Below are positions 27,050 through 37,053 of a stretch of DNA of 64,000 nucleotides, piece by piece. Both the position numbers and the translations under genes were made by a program. Numbering within the stretch: the first letter of the stretch is position 1; the number at the start of each line of letters is the position of its first letter. The notes below the pieces were generated by a model, which saw only the letters and a list, made by a program, of their open reading frames with translations, was not told the DNA's origin and made no database searches. The stretch comes from an uncultured Aquimarina sp. (GTDB lineage Bacteria; Bacteroidota; Bacteroidia; Flavobacteriales; Flavobacteriaceae). The DNA is taken from NCBI GenBank assembly GCA_947498815.1, contig CANMLU010000005.1, forward strand, positions 1 through 64,000. Reading direction: 5' to 3'.

Positions 27050-28954
27050 TTGCATACAAATTTGAAACCCTTGACAAATAAACGCTTCTATATAATTTTT
27101 GCATTGCTATTCTCTGTAATCGCAATAGCACAGGAAGGAAAACAGATTAATTTTCAGTCAGATCGTACTATTAAAGATGAAAAAAGGTTTCCTGGTGCCA
27201 CGATACTTGCCAAAGTGAACAAACAGGTGTATTTACAACACGAAGGAGTAGAAATTTGGTGTGACCAAGCCGTGCACTATAGCGAAGATAAATTTGTAAA
27301 AGCTTTGGGTAATGTTACCATAAAGCAAGGAGACACGCTTACTATGGAAAGTAAGTATGCAGAATATAATGGAAACACCCAATTTGCATATGCCAGAGAT
27401 GATGTATTTATGAAAACCCCATCGAATACCTTACGTACAGATACCTTATTTTTTGATCGATTAAAACAACAGGCTTATTATCGCAGCGGGGGAACGGTAA
27501 AAGATTCGGCAAACAATACCTTGACCAGCAAAATAGGTCGTCATTTTATGGATCGAAATCAATTTTCTTTCAATACAGATGTGAAAGTTGTAAACCCAGA
27601 AAATACTATTGATTCTGACCGATTGGATTATTATCCTGATCTTGATCATTTTTATCTCTATGGACCATCTACTGTTAAAGGAAAAGAAAGCACATTGTAT
27701 TTTGAACGTGGGTTTTATGATACCGAAGTCAAAACTGGATATGCGATAAAAAACGCCAGGATAGATTATGACAATCGTACCGTTTTTGGAGACAGTATTT
27801 TTTATAATAGTGCAATTCAATTTGCATCTGCAACCAACAATATAAAAGTACTAGACACGGCCAATAACTCGGTGATTACTGGCCATTATGCAGAAGTATT
27901 TAAGGATAAAGACTCTGTTTTTATAACAAAAAGAGCACTTGCAGCTACCTTGCAAGAAAAAGATTCGATATTCATTCATAGTGATACTCTTCGAGTCACA
28001 GGTAAACCAGAACATAGGATTATGACTGGTTTTTATGATGTAAGAATCTACAAAATTAATATGAGTGGCAAAAGTGATTCGATTAATGTAGATCAAACTA
28101 CTGGATATACCAAAATGATTGGTCGCCCTATTCTTTGGGCACAAAGAAACCAAATGACTGGTGATACTATAAAAATTATTTCCAATACCGAAACCGAGAA
28201 GCTAGATTCGCTTGTTGTCTATCAAAATGCTTTTCTGGCACAGGAAGACACCTTAAAAGCTGGTTTTAACCAGGTAAAAGGTCAAATTTTATACGGTTTA
28301 TTTAAAGACAATGAAATCTACCAGGTAGACATTAACAAGAATACAGAAACCATTTTTTATCAACGCGAAAGCGAAGGAGATTTAAAGCTAATCGGTATCA
28401 ATAAGGTATTGTCGAGCTCAATTACTTTATTACTTAATGATCGTGAGATAGAAGATGTATACTACTATCAGAATATTGATGGCACCCTATATCGTGATAT
28501 TGATCTACCAGAAAATGCTCGTGAACTCTCGGGGTTCAATTGGCGTGGAGAAGAACGTATTAATAGCAAAGCAGATCTTTTCAGGGGCGAAGCGCCTCCA
28601 AAGCTTATAAAAATCAAAGGGATTCCTTTGCCAAAGGATGAAGAAGACTTCTTTGATGAAGAAACTGTAAAACGTATTGAAGAGAATAAATCTGAAGGCT
28701 CACGATTATTAGAACAGGAGCTTAAAGATGCAGAACTTAAAGAAACAAATGAGGAGCTAGACTCTATTCCTTCGAAAAAAGAAATTAAAGAAGAAATAAT
28801 CACTTCAGAAAAAAAGAAGAACAAAAAAAAGACATCCTATGTAGACCCTGACCTTCAAAGAACAGCAAAACAAAGGGATAGTATAACCGTGACAACATTA
28901 AAGTATCCGGAAAAATCAAAGGATAGTATCAAAAGTATATCAAATAACGAATAG
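27050..28954 (+). CDS. OstA/LptA-like LPS-transport protein, TTG start
   Basis: A periplasmic protein of up to 634 residues with a signal peptide (ending SVIAIAQEG) followed by the OstA/LptA beta-jellyroll repeats: pairs of lines such as ALGNVTIKQGDTLTMESKYAE and DRLDYYPDLDHFYLYG. In the LPS export pathway such proteins shield lipid A while bridging the inner and outer membranes. The C-terminal quarter (about 510-634) is acidic and lysine-rich, low in complexity. No ATG is available upstream of the signal peptide, so initiation must be at TTG 27050, 27062 or 27071; 27071 gives the most compact signal peptide. The aminotransferase gene follows 51 bases later on the same strand. Confidence 0.85.
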   Translation: MHTNLKPLTNKRFYIIFALLFSVIAIAQEGKQINFQSDRTIKDEKRFPGATILAKVNKQVYLQHEGVEIWCDQAVHYSEDKFVKALGNVTIKQGDTLTMESKYAEYNGNTQFAYARDDVFMKTPSNTLRTDTLFFDRLKQQAYYRSGGTVKDSANNTLTSKIGRHFMDRNQFSFNTDVKVVNPENTIDSDRLDYYPDLDHFYLYGPSTVKGKESTLYFERGFYDTEVKTGYAIKNARIDYDNRTVFGDSIFYNSAIQFASATNNIKVLDTANNSVITGHYAEVFKDKDSVFITKRALAATLQEKDSIFIHSDTLRVTGKPEHRIMTGFYDVRIYKINMSGKSDSINVDQTTGYTKMIGRPILWAQRNQMTGDTIKIISNTETEKLDSLVVYQNAFLAQEDTLKAGFNQVKGQILYGLFKDNEIYQVDINKNTETIFYQRESEGDLKLIGINKVLSSSITLLLNDREIEDVYYYQNIDGTLYRDIDLPENARELSGFNWRGEERINSKADLFRGEAPPKLIKIKGIPLPKDEEDFFDEETVKRIEENKSEGSRLLEQELKDAELKETNEELDSIPSKKEIKEEIITSEKKKNKKKTSYVDPDLQRTAKQRDSITVTTLKYPEKSKDSIKSISNNE

Positions 28955-29005
28955 TTAATTCACAATTCGCAATCTTATACATTCCAGACGTTCAAAAATA
29001 TAGTC

Positions 29006-30211
29006 GTGAAGCAGGATTTTTTTACATACCAAGCACAAACTACTCCACATCCTTTGGCCATGGAGATATCTCATGCCGAGGGTAGTTATATTTACGACAT
29101 TGATGGAAAAAAATACCTGGATTTTGTTGCTGGAGTATCTGCCTGTAGTCTGGGTCATAGGCATCCAAGAGTGGTAACTGCTATAAAAGAACAACTCGAT
29201 AAGTACTTACATGTGATGGTGTATGGAGAATATATACAACAACCGGCAGTGGACCTATCTAAACTGTTGGCCTCTCACCTCCCCGATCCATTAGAGAAGA
29301 CATATCTAACCAATTCTGGTACCGAAGCAATCGAGGGCGCTCTCAAATTAGCTCGACGCGTTACGGGACGAAGTCAGATTATTGCTGCAAAACTAGCATA
29401 TCATGGTAATACTATGGGGTCTATGAGTGTTATGGGGTACGAAGAACGTAAACAAGCGTTTAGACCGTTGATCCCCGACGTACGTTTTATTGATTTTAAT
29501 AACGAAGAGGACTTACTACAAATTACAGAAAAAACAGCTGCAATTATCCTCGAAACGATACAAGGCGGTGCAGGTTTTATTGAACCCAAAAATGAGTATT
29601 TAAAAAAAGTTCGGGAACGTTGTGATCAGGTAGGAGCGCTCTTGATTCTAGACGAAATACAACCGGGTTTTGGTCGTACTGGTAAATTATTTGGTTTTCA
29701 GAACTATGACATTACCCCCGATATTATAGCTATGGGCAAAGGAATGGGTGGTGGTTTACCTATTGGCGCATTTACAGCATCATCAGCAATGATGGATCAA
29801 CTACAGGATCAACCAAAACTAGGGCATATCACAACTTTTGGAGGTAATCCTGTCATTGCATCTGCCGCTTTGGCAACATTACAAGAGATTACCGAAAGTG
29901 ACGTAATGGCAGCTACATTAAAAAAAGAAAAATTAATACGATCCTTATTAATTCACCCTTTAATTCAAGAAATAAGGGGATTAGGGTTAATGTTGGCTTT
30001 GATAACTTCAACTGAAGAAATTACAAATAGTATTATACTAAAGTGTCAAGACAAGGGATTGATTCTATTTTGGCTTCTTTTTGAACCTAGGGCAGTGCGC
30101 ATTACTCCTCCGCTCACAGTATCCGAAGAAGAAATTAAAGAAGGCTGTAAAATTATTCTAGAGGTATTGGAAGAAATCTGGAAGGATCAGAAATTGACTG
30201 GTAATTTCTAA
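29006..30211 (+). CDS. class III PLP-dependent aminotransferase (acetylornithine aminotransferase-like)
   Basis: Fold-type I transaminase of 401 residues. The PLP lysine is K245 in IAMGKGMGGGLPIGAF, and the aspartate contacting the cofactor is in ILDEIQPGFGRTGKLF. The N-terminus has the usual GSYIYDIDGKKYLDFVAGVSA. The start is a GTG at 29006; the first ATG would remove 18 conserved residues. The subgroup resembles acetylornithine/4-aminobutyrate aminotransferases, but no arginine-biosynthesis gene lies nearby, so the substrate is uncertain. Confidence 0.92.
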   Translation: MKQDFFTYQAQTTPHPLAMEISHAEGSYIYDIDGKKYLDFVAGVSACSLGHRHPRVVTAIKEQLDKYLHVMVYGEYIQQPAVDLSKLLASHLPDPLEKTYLTNSGTEAIEGALKLARRVTGRSQIIAAKLAYHGNTMGSMSVMGYEERKQAFRPLIPDVRFIDFNNEEDLLQITEKTAAIILETIQGGAGFIEPKNEYLKKVRERCDQVGALLILDEIQPGFGRTGKLFGFQNYDITPDIIAMGKGMGGGLPIGAFTASSAMMDQLQDQPKLGHITTFGGNPVIASAALATLQEITESDVMAATLKKEKLIRSLLIHPLIQEIRGLGLMLALITSTEEITNSIILKCQDKGLILFWLLFEPRAVRITPPLTVSEEEIKEGCKIILEVLEEIWKDQKLTGNF

Positions 30212-30529
30212 GATTTAATTAAAATTTCGTATATTGAATACGTAATCCTCTCTTTCACAAATCACTAAATCACATAGCGGCTTTTTAAAATCATAAAACG
30301 AAATACCATTACCAGTTAATGGTACACATTTTGTTAATTAGTTTGTTAAAAACAATTGGTTTTTGAAGTTTTATCATTCAATTTCATTTGTAATTTTAAT
30401 ACTGAGGAAATCAATAATGTGAAAATAAATTAAGTAAATGGAGTATAGTAATACTATTATTTGTTGGGGAAAACAAAAAAGGTATTCACGTTTCTTTTAC
30501 GGTTTATTGAGCATCTTTAATCAACGTGT
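30212..30529. other. 318-base intergenic region without a recognised gene
   Basis: The region is very AT-rich. It contains a short imperfect inverted repeat around ACCATTACCAGTTAATGGTA (about 30306-30325). I find no clear promoter consensus, terminator or RNA gene. Confidence 0.4.
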
Positions 30530-31921
30530 ATGAAGTTTAACCACGAAGAAGAAGAAAACAATTTCTCAATTACTCGATATGAGTCTATGCTGAGATCTAA
30601 TGATGTTAAATTTTTTGATTCTGATGAGTTTGAGTCTATCATTCATCACTATCTGGAAAACGGAAAAATTGCCAAGGCCAAAAAAGCTATTTCTTTGGGC
30701 CTATCGCAACATCCGACTTCTGTAAATTTAAAACTGCTTCAAGTAGAAGTTTTGGTTTTTGAAGATCGTTTAGATAAAGCAGATAATCTCCTGGCGCAAT
30801 TGCATGCAATTGAACCTGAGAATGAAGAGATTTATATCCAAAAAGCTAATATTCTTTCCAAACAAAACGAACACACAAAAGCGATAGAGCTGTTAAGTAT
30901 GGCCTTGAGTTATACAGAAGATGTTTCAGACGTCTATTCACTTATCGGGATGGAATATCTCTTTATGGATGATTTTGAAAATGCCAAGATCAATTTTATG
31001 CGTTGTCTTGAGTCAGATAATCAAGACTATTCGGCATTATATAATATTATTTATTGTTTCGATTTTTTAGAACAACATGAAGAAGCAATAGAATATTTAA
31101 ACCTTTTTCTTAACAAAAATCCATATTGTGAAGTTGCTTGGCATCAGGTAGGAAAGCAATATTTTGATCTTAAAGAATATGAAAAAGCTCTTGCGGCCTA
31201 TGATTTTGCTATCATAAGTGACGAATACTTTATTGGAGCATATCTTGAGAAAGGAAAAGTGCTTGAAAAATTAAAAAGATACAATGAAGCCATCGAGAAT
31301 TACAGGATTACCCTTGAATTGGATGACCCTACCTCTTTTGCTTTACTTAGAATTGGTAAATGTTTCGAAAAACTAGGCAATGATGACCTGGCTATTCAAC
31401 ACTATTCAAAGACAGTACACGAAGATCCTTTACTTGACAAGGGATGGATAGCTATTACTGATTTCTATATGCGTAAACGCAACTATCAAAAAGCACTTTA
31501 CTATATTAATAAAGCCATTAATATTGATGGCGAAAATGTGTTGTATTGGAAGCGATATGCCAAAATAAATAATAGACTTGCTTTCTTTGAAGAAGCCGAG
31601 CGCGGATACCGAAAAGCATTAGAATTAGGCAACTATGAATTAGAAACCTGGTTAAATCGATCCGATATACTTCGATTTCTTGGAGAATCGAATGCAGCTA
31701 TTCAAAACCTGCAACAAGCTATCGAGTTTTATCCAGAAAATGCCGAAGTTCAATATAGACTGGCAGGTATATACTATGAAAAGCAAGATTACGAAAAAGG
31801 AGAGCACCATATCAGAAGAGCCCTAAAAGAAGATTATGAATATCATATCGTCCTAGAGGAACTTTTTGAAAAAGTTTTCAATCTAAGCCTTGTGCAAAAC
31901 ATTATCGCCCAGTATAAATAA
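30530..31921 (+). CDS. cytoplasmic TPR-repeat protein
   Basis: A 463-residue protein made almost wholly of tetratricopeptide repeats (about ten units from residue 35 to 450, e.g. EYEKALAAYDFAIISDEYF and RYNEAIENYRITLELDD). There is no signal peptide. TPR arrays mediate protein-protein contacts. The partner is unknown and the neighbours give no clear hint, although it sits directly upstream of the two DUF368 genes on the same strand (76-base gap). Confidence 0.9.
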   Translation: MKFNHEEEENNFSITRYESMLRSNDVKFFDSDEFESIIHHYLENGKIAKAKKAISLGLSQHPTSVNLKLLQVEVLVFEDRLDKADNLLAQLHAIEPENEEIYIQKANILSKQNEHTKAIELLSMALSYTEDVSDVYSLIGMEYLFMDDFENAKINFMRCLESDNQDYSALYNIIYCFDFLEQHEEAIEYLNLFLNKNPYCEVAWHQVGKQYFDLKEYEKALAAYDFAIISDEYFIGAYLEKGKVLEKLKRYNEAIENYRITLELDDPTSFALLRIGKCFEKLGNDDLAIQHYSKTVHEDPLLDKGWIAITDFYMRKRNYQKALYYINKAINIDGENVLYWKRYAKINNRLAFFEEAERGYRKALELGNYELETWLNRSDILRFLGESNAAIQNLQQAIEFYPENAEVQYRLAGIYYEKQDYEKGEHHIRRALKEDYEYHIVLEELFEKVFNLSLVQNIIAQYK

Positions 31922-31997
31922 TTTCAAAAGAGTAATCTTTTTTTCTATGAAGTTTTGCATACATTTGTTTTGATTACAAACATCAAAAACATTACGA

Positions 31998-32963
31998 ATG
32001 CGAAGAAGTCTTAAGGACTACCTTTCAATCTCTGCAAAAGGGCTTGCTATGGGAGCTGCAGATGTAGTACCAGGAGTTTCAGGAGGTACAATTGCTTTTA
32101 TTTCCGGAATTTATGAAGAGTTAATAGAGACTATTAACCAACTTGACATTAACTTTTTCAAAGTATGGAAAAAAGAAGGCTTTTTAAGCGCGTGGAGAAC
32201 ATACAACCTTTCGTTTCTCTCTTTCTTATTTTCGGGCATTGTTATAAGTATTCTTTCTTTGTCAAAAGTTATAAAATGGCTTCTGCATAATGAACCCTTG
32301 TTGTTATGGGCATTTTTCTTTGGACTTGTATTGGCCAGCATTCTTTATATCGGTAAACAAATTACTGTATGGAAACCCAAGGTATTTTTAGGAATAATTA
32401 TTTTCGCTATTATCTCTTATTTTGTAACCATTGCAGAACCTATAGCTTCACCAGAAAATAATTGGTATCTTATTTTTTGTGGTTTTATTGCCATTATTGC
32501 CATGATATTACCTGGAGTTTCGGGATCTTTTATCCTTCTTATTCTTGGAGCATATGAGACATTTATAGGCATACTTAATCAACTTAGAGAAGGTTTATTA
32601 CAAATGGACCTAGCAATGTTGTGGCAAGCTATATCCAAAATATTGATCATTGGAATTGGAGCCATCACTGGCCTTAAACTGTTCTCCAAAGTATTAAATT
32701 GGATGTTCAAAAACCATAAAAACACTACATTGGCGATATTAACAGGTTTCATGATTGGATCACTTAATAAACTATGGCCTTGGAAAAAAGTACTATCGTG
32801 GAGAACAAACTCTGAAGGTATTCGAGTTCCATTTATTGAAAAAAGTATATTGCCCAACCAGTTTGATGGTGATCCAAGAATAATCTGGGTTTTACTTTTT
32901 ATAGCTATCGGTTTTCTATTAATTCTTATCTTGGAGCGACTAGCGATGAAAAAAGAAAACTAG
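31998..32963 (+). CDS. DUF368 membrane protein (polyprenyl-phosphate translocase family), copy 1
   Basis: An integral-membrane protein of 321 residues with about eight helices and the family's two related half motifs, GAADVVPGVSGGTIAFI near the N-terminus and LPGVSGSFILLILG in the middle. DUF368 proteins (PopT) were recently reported to return undecaprenyl phosphate across the cytoplasmic membrane so that the lipid carrier can be reused for cell-wall and surface-glycan synthesis. TACATTTG (about 31958-31965) could be its -7 element. It is followed after 3 bases by a second DUF368 gene. Confidence 0.92.
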   Translation: MRRSLKDYLSISAKGLAMGAADVVPGVSGGTIAFISGIYEELIETINQLDINFFKVWKKEGFLSAWRTYNLSFLSFLFSGIVISILSLSKVIKWLLHNEPLLLWAFFFGLVLASILYIGKQITVWKPKVFLGIIIFAIISYFVTIAEPIASPENNWYLIFCGFIAIIAMILPGVSGSFILLILGAYETFIGILNQLREGLLQMDLAMLWQAISKILIIGIGAITGLKLFSKVLNWMFKNHKNTTLAILTGFMIGSLNKLWPWKKVLSWRTNSEGIRVPFIEKSILPNQFDGDPRIIWVLLFIAIGFLLILILERLAMKKEN

Positions 32964-32966
32964 CCT

Positions 32967-33992
32967 ATGCAACAAAGTACCCGAACTTTTACCGACAGAC
33001 TTTTCCTGGTTATCAAAGGCCTGGCTATGGGTGCGGCAAACAAAGTTCCAGGCGTATCCGGAGGGGTGGTAGCCTTTGTAGCAGGTTTTTATGAAGAATT
33101 CATTTACTCATTACAAAAAGTAAACTTCAAAGCGTTTAAGCTTTTTATCAACTTTAGGTTCAATAGTTTCTGGAGATACATTAATGGTAAATTTTTAGGG
33201 CTTTTAATTTTAGGAATGCTGATTAGTTATTTTAGTGTTTCGAAAATTCTGGATTACCTCATTATACACTTTGAGTTATATGTCTGGGCGGCTTTTTTTG
33301 GAATGATCATAGGATCGATTTACTACATCGTAAAAGACTTTGATGATTGGAGCAGACGAAATATTATTTTGATTACCATCGGTACTATTGCAGGAATCAG
33401 TATTAGTCTACTGGATCCGGCACGAGAAAACGACAACTTATGGTTTGTTTTTATTTGTGGAATCATTGGGGTATCCGGTATGACATTACCAGGATTATCA
33501 GGTTCTTTTATTCTGATTCTTTTGGGAAATTATGTGTTACTATTGGTAGATTCTGTTAATGCATTATACGATACTATCGCAGATCTAATTCGATGGGATT
33601 TTTCGTTTATTGAAAATGCAAAAAGAACTAGACTCTTGCAAGTACTTGTGGTCTTTAGCCTGGGGTCTTTAACGGGATTAGTAACCTTATCTCATTTTTT
33701 AGGATATGTTTTAAAACACTATAAAACTGCAACTTTTGCTGCTATTATTGGGTTTATTACGGGTTCGTTGGGTGTGGTATGGCCATGGAAACATAAAATG
33801 TATAAAATAGATGTCGAAGGAAACACATTAATAGACGCACTAGGCAATCCAATATTAGATAACTATGATCGTTATTTTCCTGATTTTATGACATTGGAAA
33901 CATACCTTGGTATCTTTTTTATTCTTATAGGTATAGCTATTGTTTTGTGGTTAGAATGGTATGGCAAAAAAACTCTCAAAACTTCAAAATGA
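32967..33992 (+). CDS. DUF368 membrane protein (polyprenyl-phosphate translocase family), copy 2
   Basis: A paralogue of the preceding gene with 341 residues and the same motifs (GAANKVPGVSGGVVAFV and LPGLSGSFILILLG). The sequences have diverged well beyond a recent duplication: loops and the C-terminal third differ, and this copy has a longer insert before the last helix. The three-base gap means coupled translation, so a heteromeric transporter or two carriers with different substrates or conditions are both possible. Confidence 0.92.
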   Translation: MQQSTRTFTDRLFLVIKGLAMGAANKVPGVSGGVVAFVAGFYEEFIYSLQKVNFKAFKLFINFRFNSFWRYINGKFLGLLILGMLISYFSVSKILDYLIIHFELYVWAAFFGMIIGSIYYIVKDFDDWSRRNIILITIGTIAGISISLLDPARENDNLWFVFICGIIGVSGMTLPGLSGSFILILLGNYVLLLVDSVNALYDTIADLIRWDFSFIENAKRTRLLQVLVVFSLGSLTGLVTLSHFLGYVLKHYKTATFAAIIGFITGSLGVVWPWKHKMYKIDVEGNTLIDALGNPILDNYDRYFPDFMTLETYLGIFFILIGIAIVLWLEWYGKKTLKTSK

Positions 33993-34090
33993 AACCCTCA
34001 TTGAGGGGTTGGATAAACAACGGTTAAAAGAAGTCGATTGCTTTTTTATTAAGGTTATAAAATGCTAAAATTAAACTTAAATTTATTCAT

Positions 34091-34822
34091 GTGAAAAACA
34101 TTTATGGCTTACTGGGTAGGGATATCGGATATTCATTCTCCAGAAATTATTTTTCAGAAAAATTCAAAAAAGAAAACCTGGATTACCAATATAACAACTT
34201 TGATCTTAAACAAATTGAAGAATTTTCTTCGGTTATAGAAAATCCTACAATAAGTGGATTAAACGTGACCATTCCATATAAAGAAGAGATCATGTCTTAT
34301 ATGAATGAGTTAGACCCGATAGCAAAAAAGATAGGAGCTGTAAATGTTATCAAATTTGATAACAACGGAAAACTTATAGGTTACAACAGTGATTATTACG
34401 GTTTTTTAGAATCCTTAAAACCGTTACTAAATGCCACCATAAAAAAGGCACTTATTCTAGGGACCGGTGGCGCCTCAAAAGCTATAGCATATGCATTACA
34501 ACAATTAAATATAGACTATAGTTTTGTGTCGCGAAACCCGGACTTGAATGAATTGAGATACAAAGATTTGGATGAAGATATCATGAGAGCATATAAACTC
34601 ATTATCAATTGCACGCCTCTAGGAACACATCCCAATGTCGAAAACTATCCAGATATCCCTTATGAATATCTAACGGAAAATCATGTCTTGTACGATTTGA
34701 TCTATAATCCCGATGAAACAGCTTTTATGAAAAAAGGAAAGCAAAGAAATGCCAAAGTATCTAATGGATTGCAGATGTTAGTATTACAAGCAGAAAAAGC
34801 ATGGGAAATCTGGAATTCTTAG
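34091..34822 (+). CDS. aroE: shikimate dehydrogenase, GTG start
   Basis: Reduces 3-dehydroshikimate with NADPH in the chorismate pathway. The 243 residues include the substrate-binding GYSFSRNYF and LNVTIPYKEE (the catalytic lysine is in PYK), the NADPH loop ILGTGGASKAIAYAL and the C-terminal NGLQMLVLQAEKAWEIW. It starts at GTG 34091; the ATG at 34089 is out of frame and closes at once. It is a compact enzyme, somewhat shorter than the roughly 270-residue E. coli type, as is usual in Bacteroidetes. Confidence 0.94.
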   Translation: MKNIYGLLGRDIGYSFSRNYFSEKFKKENLDYQYNNFDLKQIEEFSSVIENPTISGLNVTIPYKEEIMSYMNELDPIAKKIGAVNVIKFDNNGKLIGYNSDYYGFLESLKPLLNATIKKALILGTGGASKAIAYALQQLNIDYSFVSRNPDLNELRYKDLDEDIMRAYKLIINCTPLGTHPNVENYPDIPYEYLTENHVLYDLIYNPDETAFMKKGKQRNAKVSNGLQMLVLQAEKAWEIWNS

Positions 34823-34849
34823 TACCTCGCTCATTTTGTCATAAAATTC

Positions 34850-34904
34850 TTACTTAGATTAGGTCTAAGTAAATCCTAAAACCCTCTAATCCCTTTGAGG
34901 TTTT
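34850..34904 (+). terminator. hairpin pair after aroE
   Basis: TTACTTAGA/TCTAAGTAA (34850-34858 and 34864-34872) is a perfect 9-bp hairpin. A second stem AAAACC...CTC/GAGGTTTT (34878-34904) is followed by a short T-rich run. Together they probably terminate aroE transcripts. Confidence 0.5.
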
Positions 34905-34962
34905 CTAATATGTTAGTATCTTAGTCATAGATTAAGCTCAGACAAACAAAAACGTTCACACA

Positions 34963-37053
34963 ATGTCAACACGTGATAACCTGCCTCAGGCAGATGGAGA
35001 AAAGGAAAATAAAACAGAAATTTTAGATGTAAAATCCGAAAGTTCTACCCCCGAAAATTCGCAAGAAGATGCCTCAGAAAAACCGGAATCTAAAGAGATA
35101 GAATCGTCTACACCTGAAGGAGAAACCACAACTCCTGATACTGTATCTAATCAAGAAGTTACAGAACCCTCAAAAGAAACTGACGAAAGTGATGCTGCAT
35201 CCAATCAGGAAGACGCGAAATCTTCGGAAGAGACCGAGTCCTCCTCTAATCCGGTGCCAGGTGATCATGTTCAAAATCAGATGGACGAAGCTGTTGCCGA
35301 ACATAGTGAAGATGAGACCACCATTGAACGCCATGATATCGAAAAGAAAGATTATCATGCAATGACCAAGGAAGAGTTGATCAAAGAATTACGCTATCTG
35401 ACCAAGAATGAAAAGATTCAGGCGATTAAAGAACATGTCGACGAGATTAAATCCGAGTTTAATGAGAAATTTAATGAAGAAGTTGAACAAAAGAAAGAAG
35501 AGTTTTTGGCAGATGGGGGCGACATCATTGATTTTTATTATTCGACACCAATAAAAAAAGAGTTCAATTCTGTTTATTTTGATTATAAAGAGAAGCGCAA
35601 TGCCTATTATCAAAACCTAAAGAAAGATCTTCAAGAAAACTTAAAAAGAAGATTAGAACTAATTGATGAGCTAAAAAGTTTGCTCAATGTAGACGAAAAT
35701 ATCAATTCCACTTATAATCATTTTAAAAGTATACAGGAAAGATGGCGCAATGCAGGTCCAATTCCAAGAGATAAATACAATACGGTTTGGAACACGTATC
35801 ATCACCATACCGAAAATTTCTATGACTTTCTTCATCTAAACAGAGAGTTTAGAGATTTGGATTTCAAACATAACTTGGAGCAAAAACTTAAGATCATCGA
35901 ACGGGCAACAGAATTGGCGCAAGAAACCGATGTAAATAGAGCTTTTAGAGAATTACAATTGCTTCACAAAATGTGGAAAGAGGATCTTGGCCCTGTAGGA
36001 AAAGAATACAGAGAACCTATTTGGGAAAAATTTAGTTCCCTTACCAGAAAGATTCATGAAAATCGACAAACACATTTTAAAGAATTAGACAAAGTTTTTG
36101 AAAAAAATCTTGAGGTAAAAAACGAGATTATAGCAAAAATCGTCGAAGTTGGTTCAGCTCTCCCTAAAAATCATAGTGGATGGCAACAAAAAATAAAAGA
36201 AATTGAAGCCCTTCGCGAAGAGTTCTTTAAAGCTGGAAAAGTTCCTTCTAGTGTCAATGAAAAGACTTGGAGTCATTTTAAAGCAGCGGTCAGAGATTTT
36301 AATCGCAATAAAAATGCATTTTATAAGGGGCTAAAAAAAGAGCAATTTGAAAACCTAAGTAAAAAAATGGAATTGATTCAAATTGCCGAGGATAATAAGG
36401 ATAATGATGATCTTGCAACTACCACTCCACTAATGAAAAAAATCCAGGCAGACTGGAAAAAAATTGGTCATGTACCTCGCAAAGATAGTGACCGAATCTG
36501 GAAACGATTTAAAGATGCCTGTAACTCATACTTTGATCGATTACATGCAGAGAGAAACGAAGCTAACAAAGAGGAGATAACTTCACTTGAAAAGAAACAA
36601 GAGCATATTAAGGCGATCAAAGATTTGAAACTTTCTGGCGACCCCGAAACCGACCTCGCTACTATCAAAGAAAACATTGCCGTATGGAAAACTCTGGGAA
36701 GAGTTCCTTATAAAAAGAAAAACATAGAGTCCGAATACAATAAAGTATTAGATGACCTTTTTCAACAACTTAATTTAAGTCGTAAAGAGACCGAGCTTAT
36801 AAAATACGAAAACAAGTTAAATGCGCTTTCAAATCAAACTGATGATAGAGCATTAAGAAGTGAACAAAGTTTTATTAGAAAGAAGATCGATGACGTAAAT
36901 AGCGAAATTCGTCAATTAGAAAATAATCTTCAATTCTTTAAAAATGCCAAAGATGATAATCCATTGGTGCTTGAAGTTCAAAAAAATATAGAAAAGCATA
37001 GAGAAAATCTGGATGTTTGGAAAGCCAAACTTATAAAGATTAAACAATTATAA
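34963..37053 (+). CDS. DUF349 repeat protein
   Basis: A 696-residue cytoplasmic protein. Residues 1-130 are acidic and low in complexity (rich in Ser, Thr, Glu; SSTPEGETTTPD type). The remainder is a series of DUF349 helical repeats of about 70 residues, recognisable by FKSIQERWRNAGPIPRDKYN, LHKMWKEDLGPVGKEYREP, FFKAGKVPSSV and IQADWKKIGHVPRKDSDRIW, and ends in a coiled coil. DUF349 proteins are widespread in Bacteroidetes and of unknown function. The methyltransferase gene abuts it (TAA then ATG). Confidence 0.9.
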   Translation: MSTRDNLPQADGEKENKTEILDVKSESSTPENSQEDASEKPESKEIESSTPEGETTTPDTVSNQEVTEPSKETDESDAASNQEDAKSSEETESSSNPVPGDHVQNQMDEAVAEHSEDETTIERHDIEKKDYHAMTKEELIKELRYLTKNEKIQAIKEHVDEIKSEFNEKFNEEVEQKKEEFLADGGDIIDFYYSTPIKKEFNSVYFDYKEKRNAYYQNLKKDLQENLKRRLELIDELKSLLNVDENINSTYNHFKSIQERWRNAGPIPRDKYNTVWNTYHHHTENFYDFLHLNREFRDLDFKHNLEQKLKIIERATELAQETDVNRAFRELQLLHKMWKEDLGPVGKEYREPIWEKFSSLTRKIHENRQTHFKELDKVFEKNLEVKNEIIAKIVEVGSALPKNHSGWQQKIKEIEALREEFFKAGKVPSSVNEKTWSHFKAAVRDFNRNKNAFYKGLKKEQFENLSKKMELIQIAEDNKDNDDLATTTPLMKKIQADWKKIGHVPRKDSDRIWKRFKDACNSYFDRLHAERNEANKEEITSLEKKQEHIKAIKDLKLSGDPETDLATIKENIAVWKTLGRVPYKKKNIESEYNKVLDDLFQQLNLSRKETELIKYENKLNALSNQTDDRALRSEQSFIRKKIDDVNSEIRQLENNLQFFKNAKDDNPLVLEVQKNIEKHRENLDVWKAKLIKIKQL

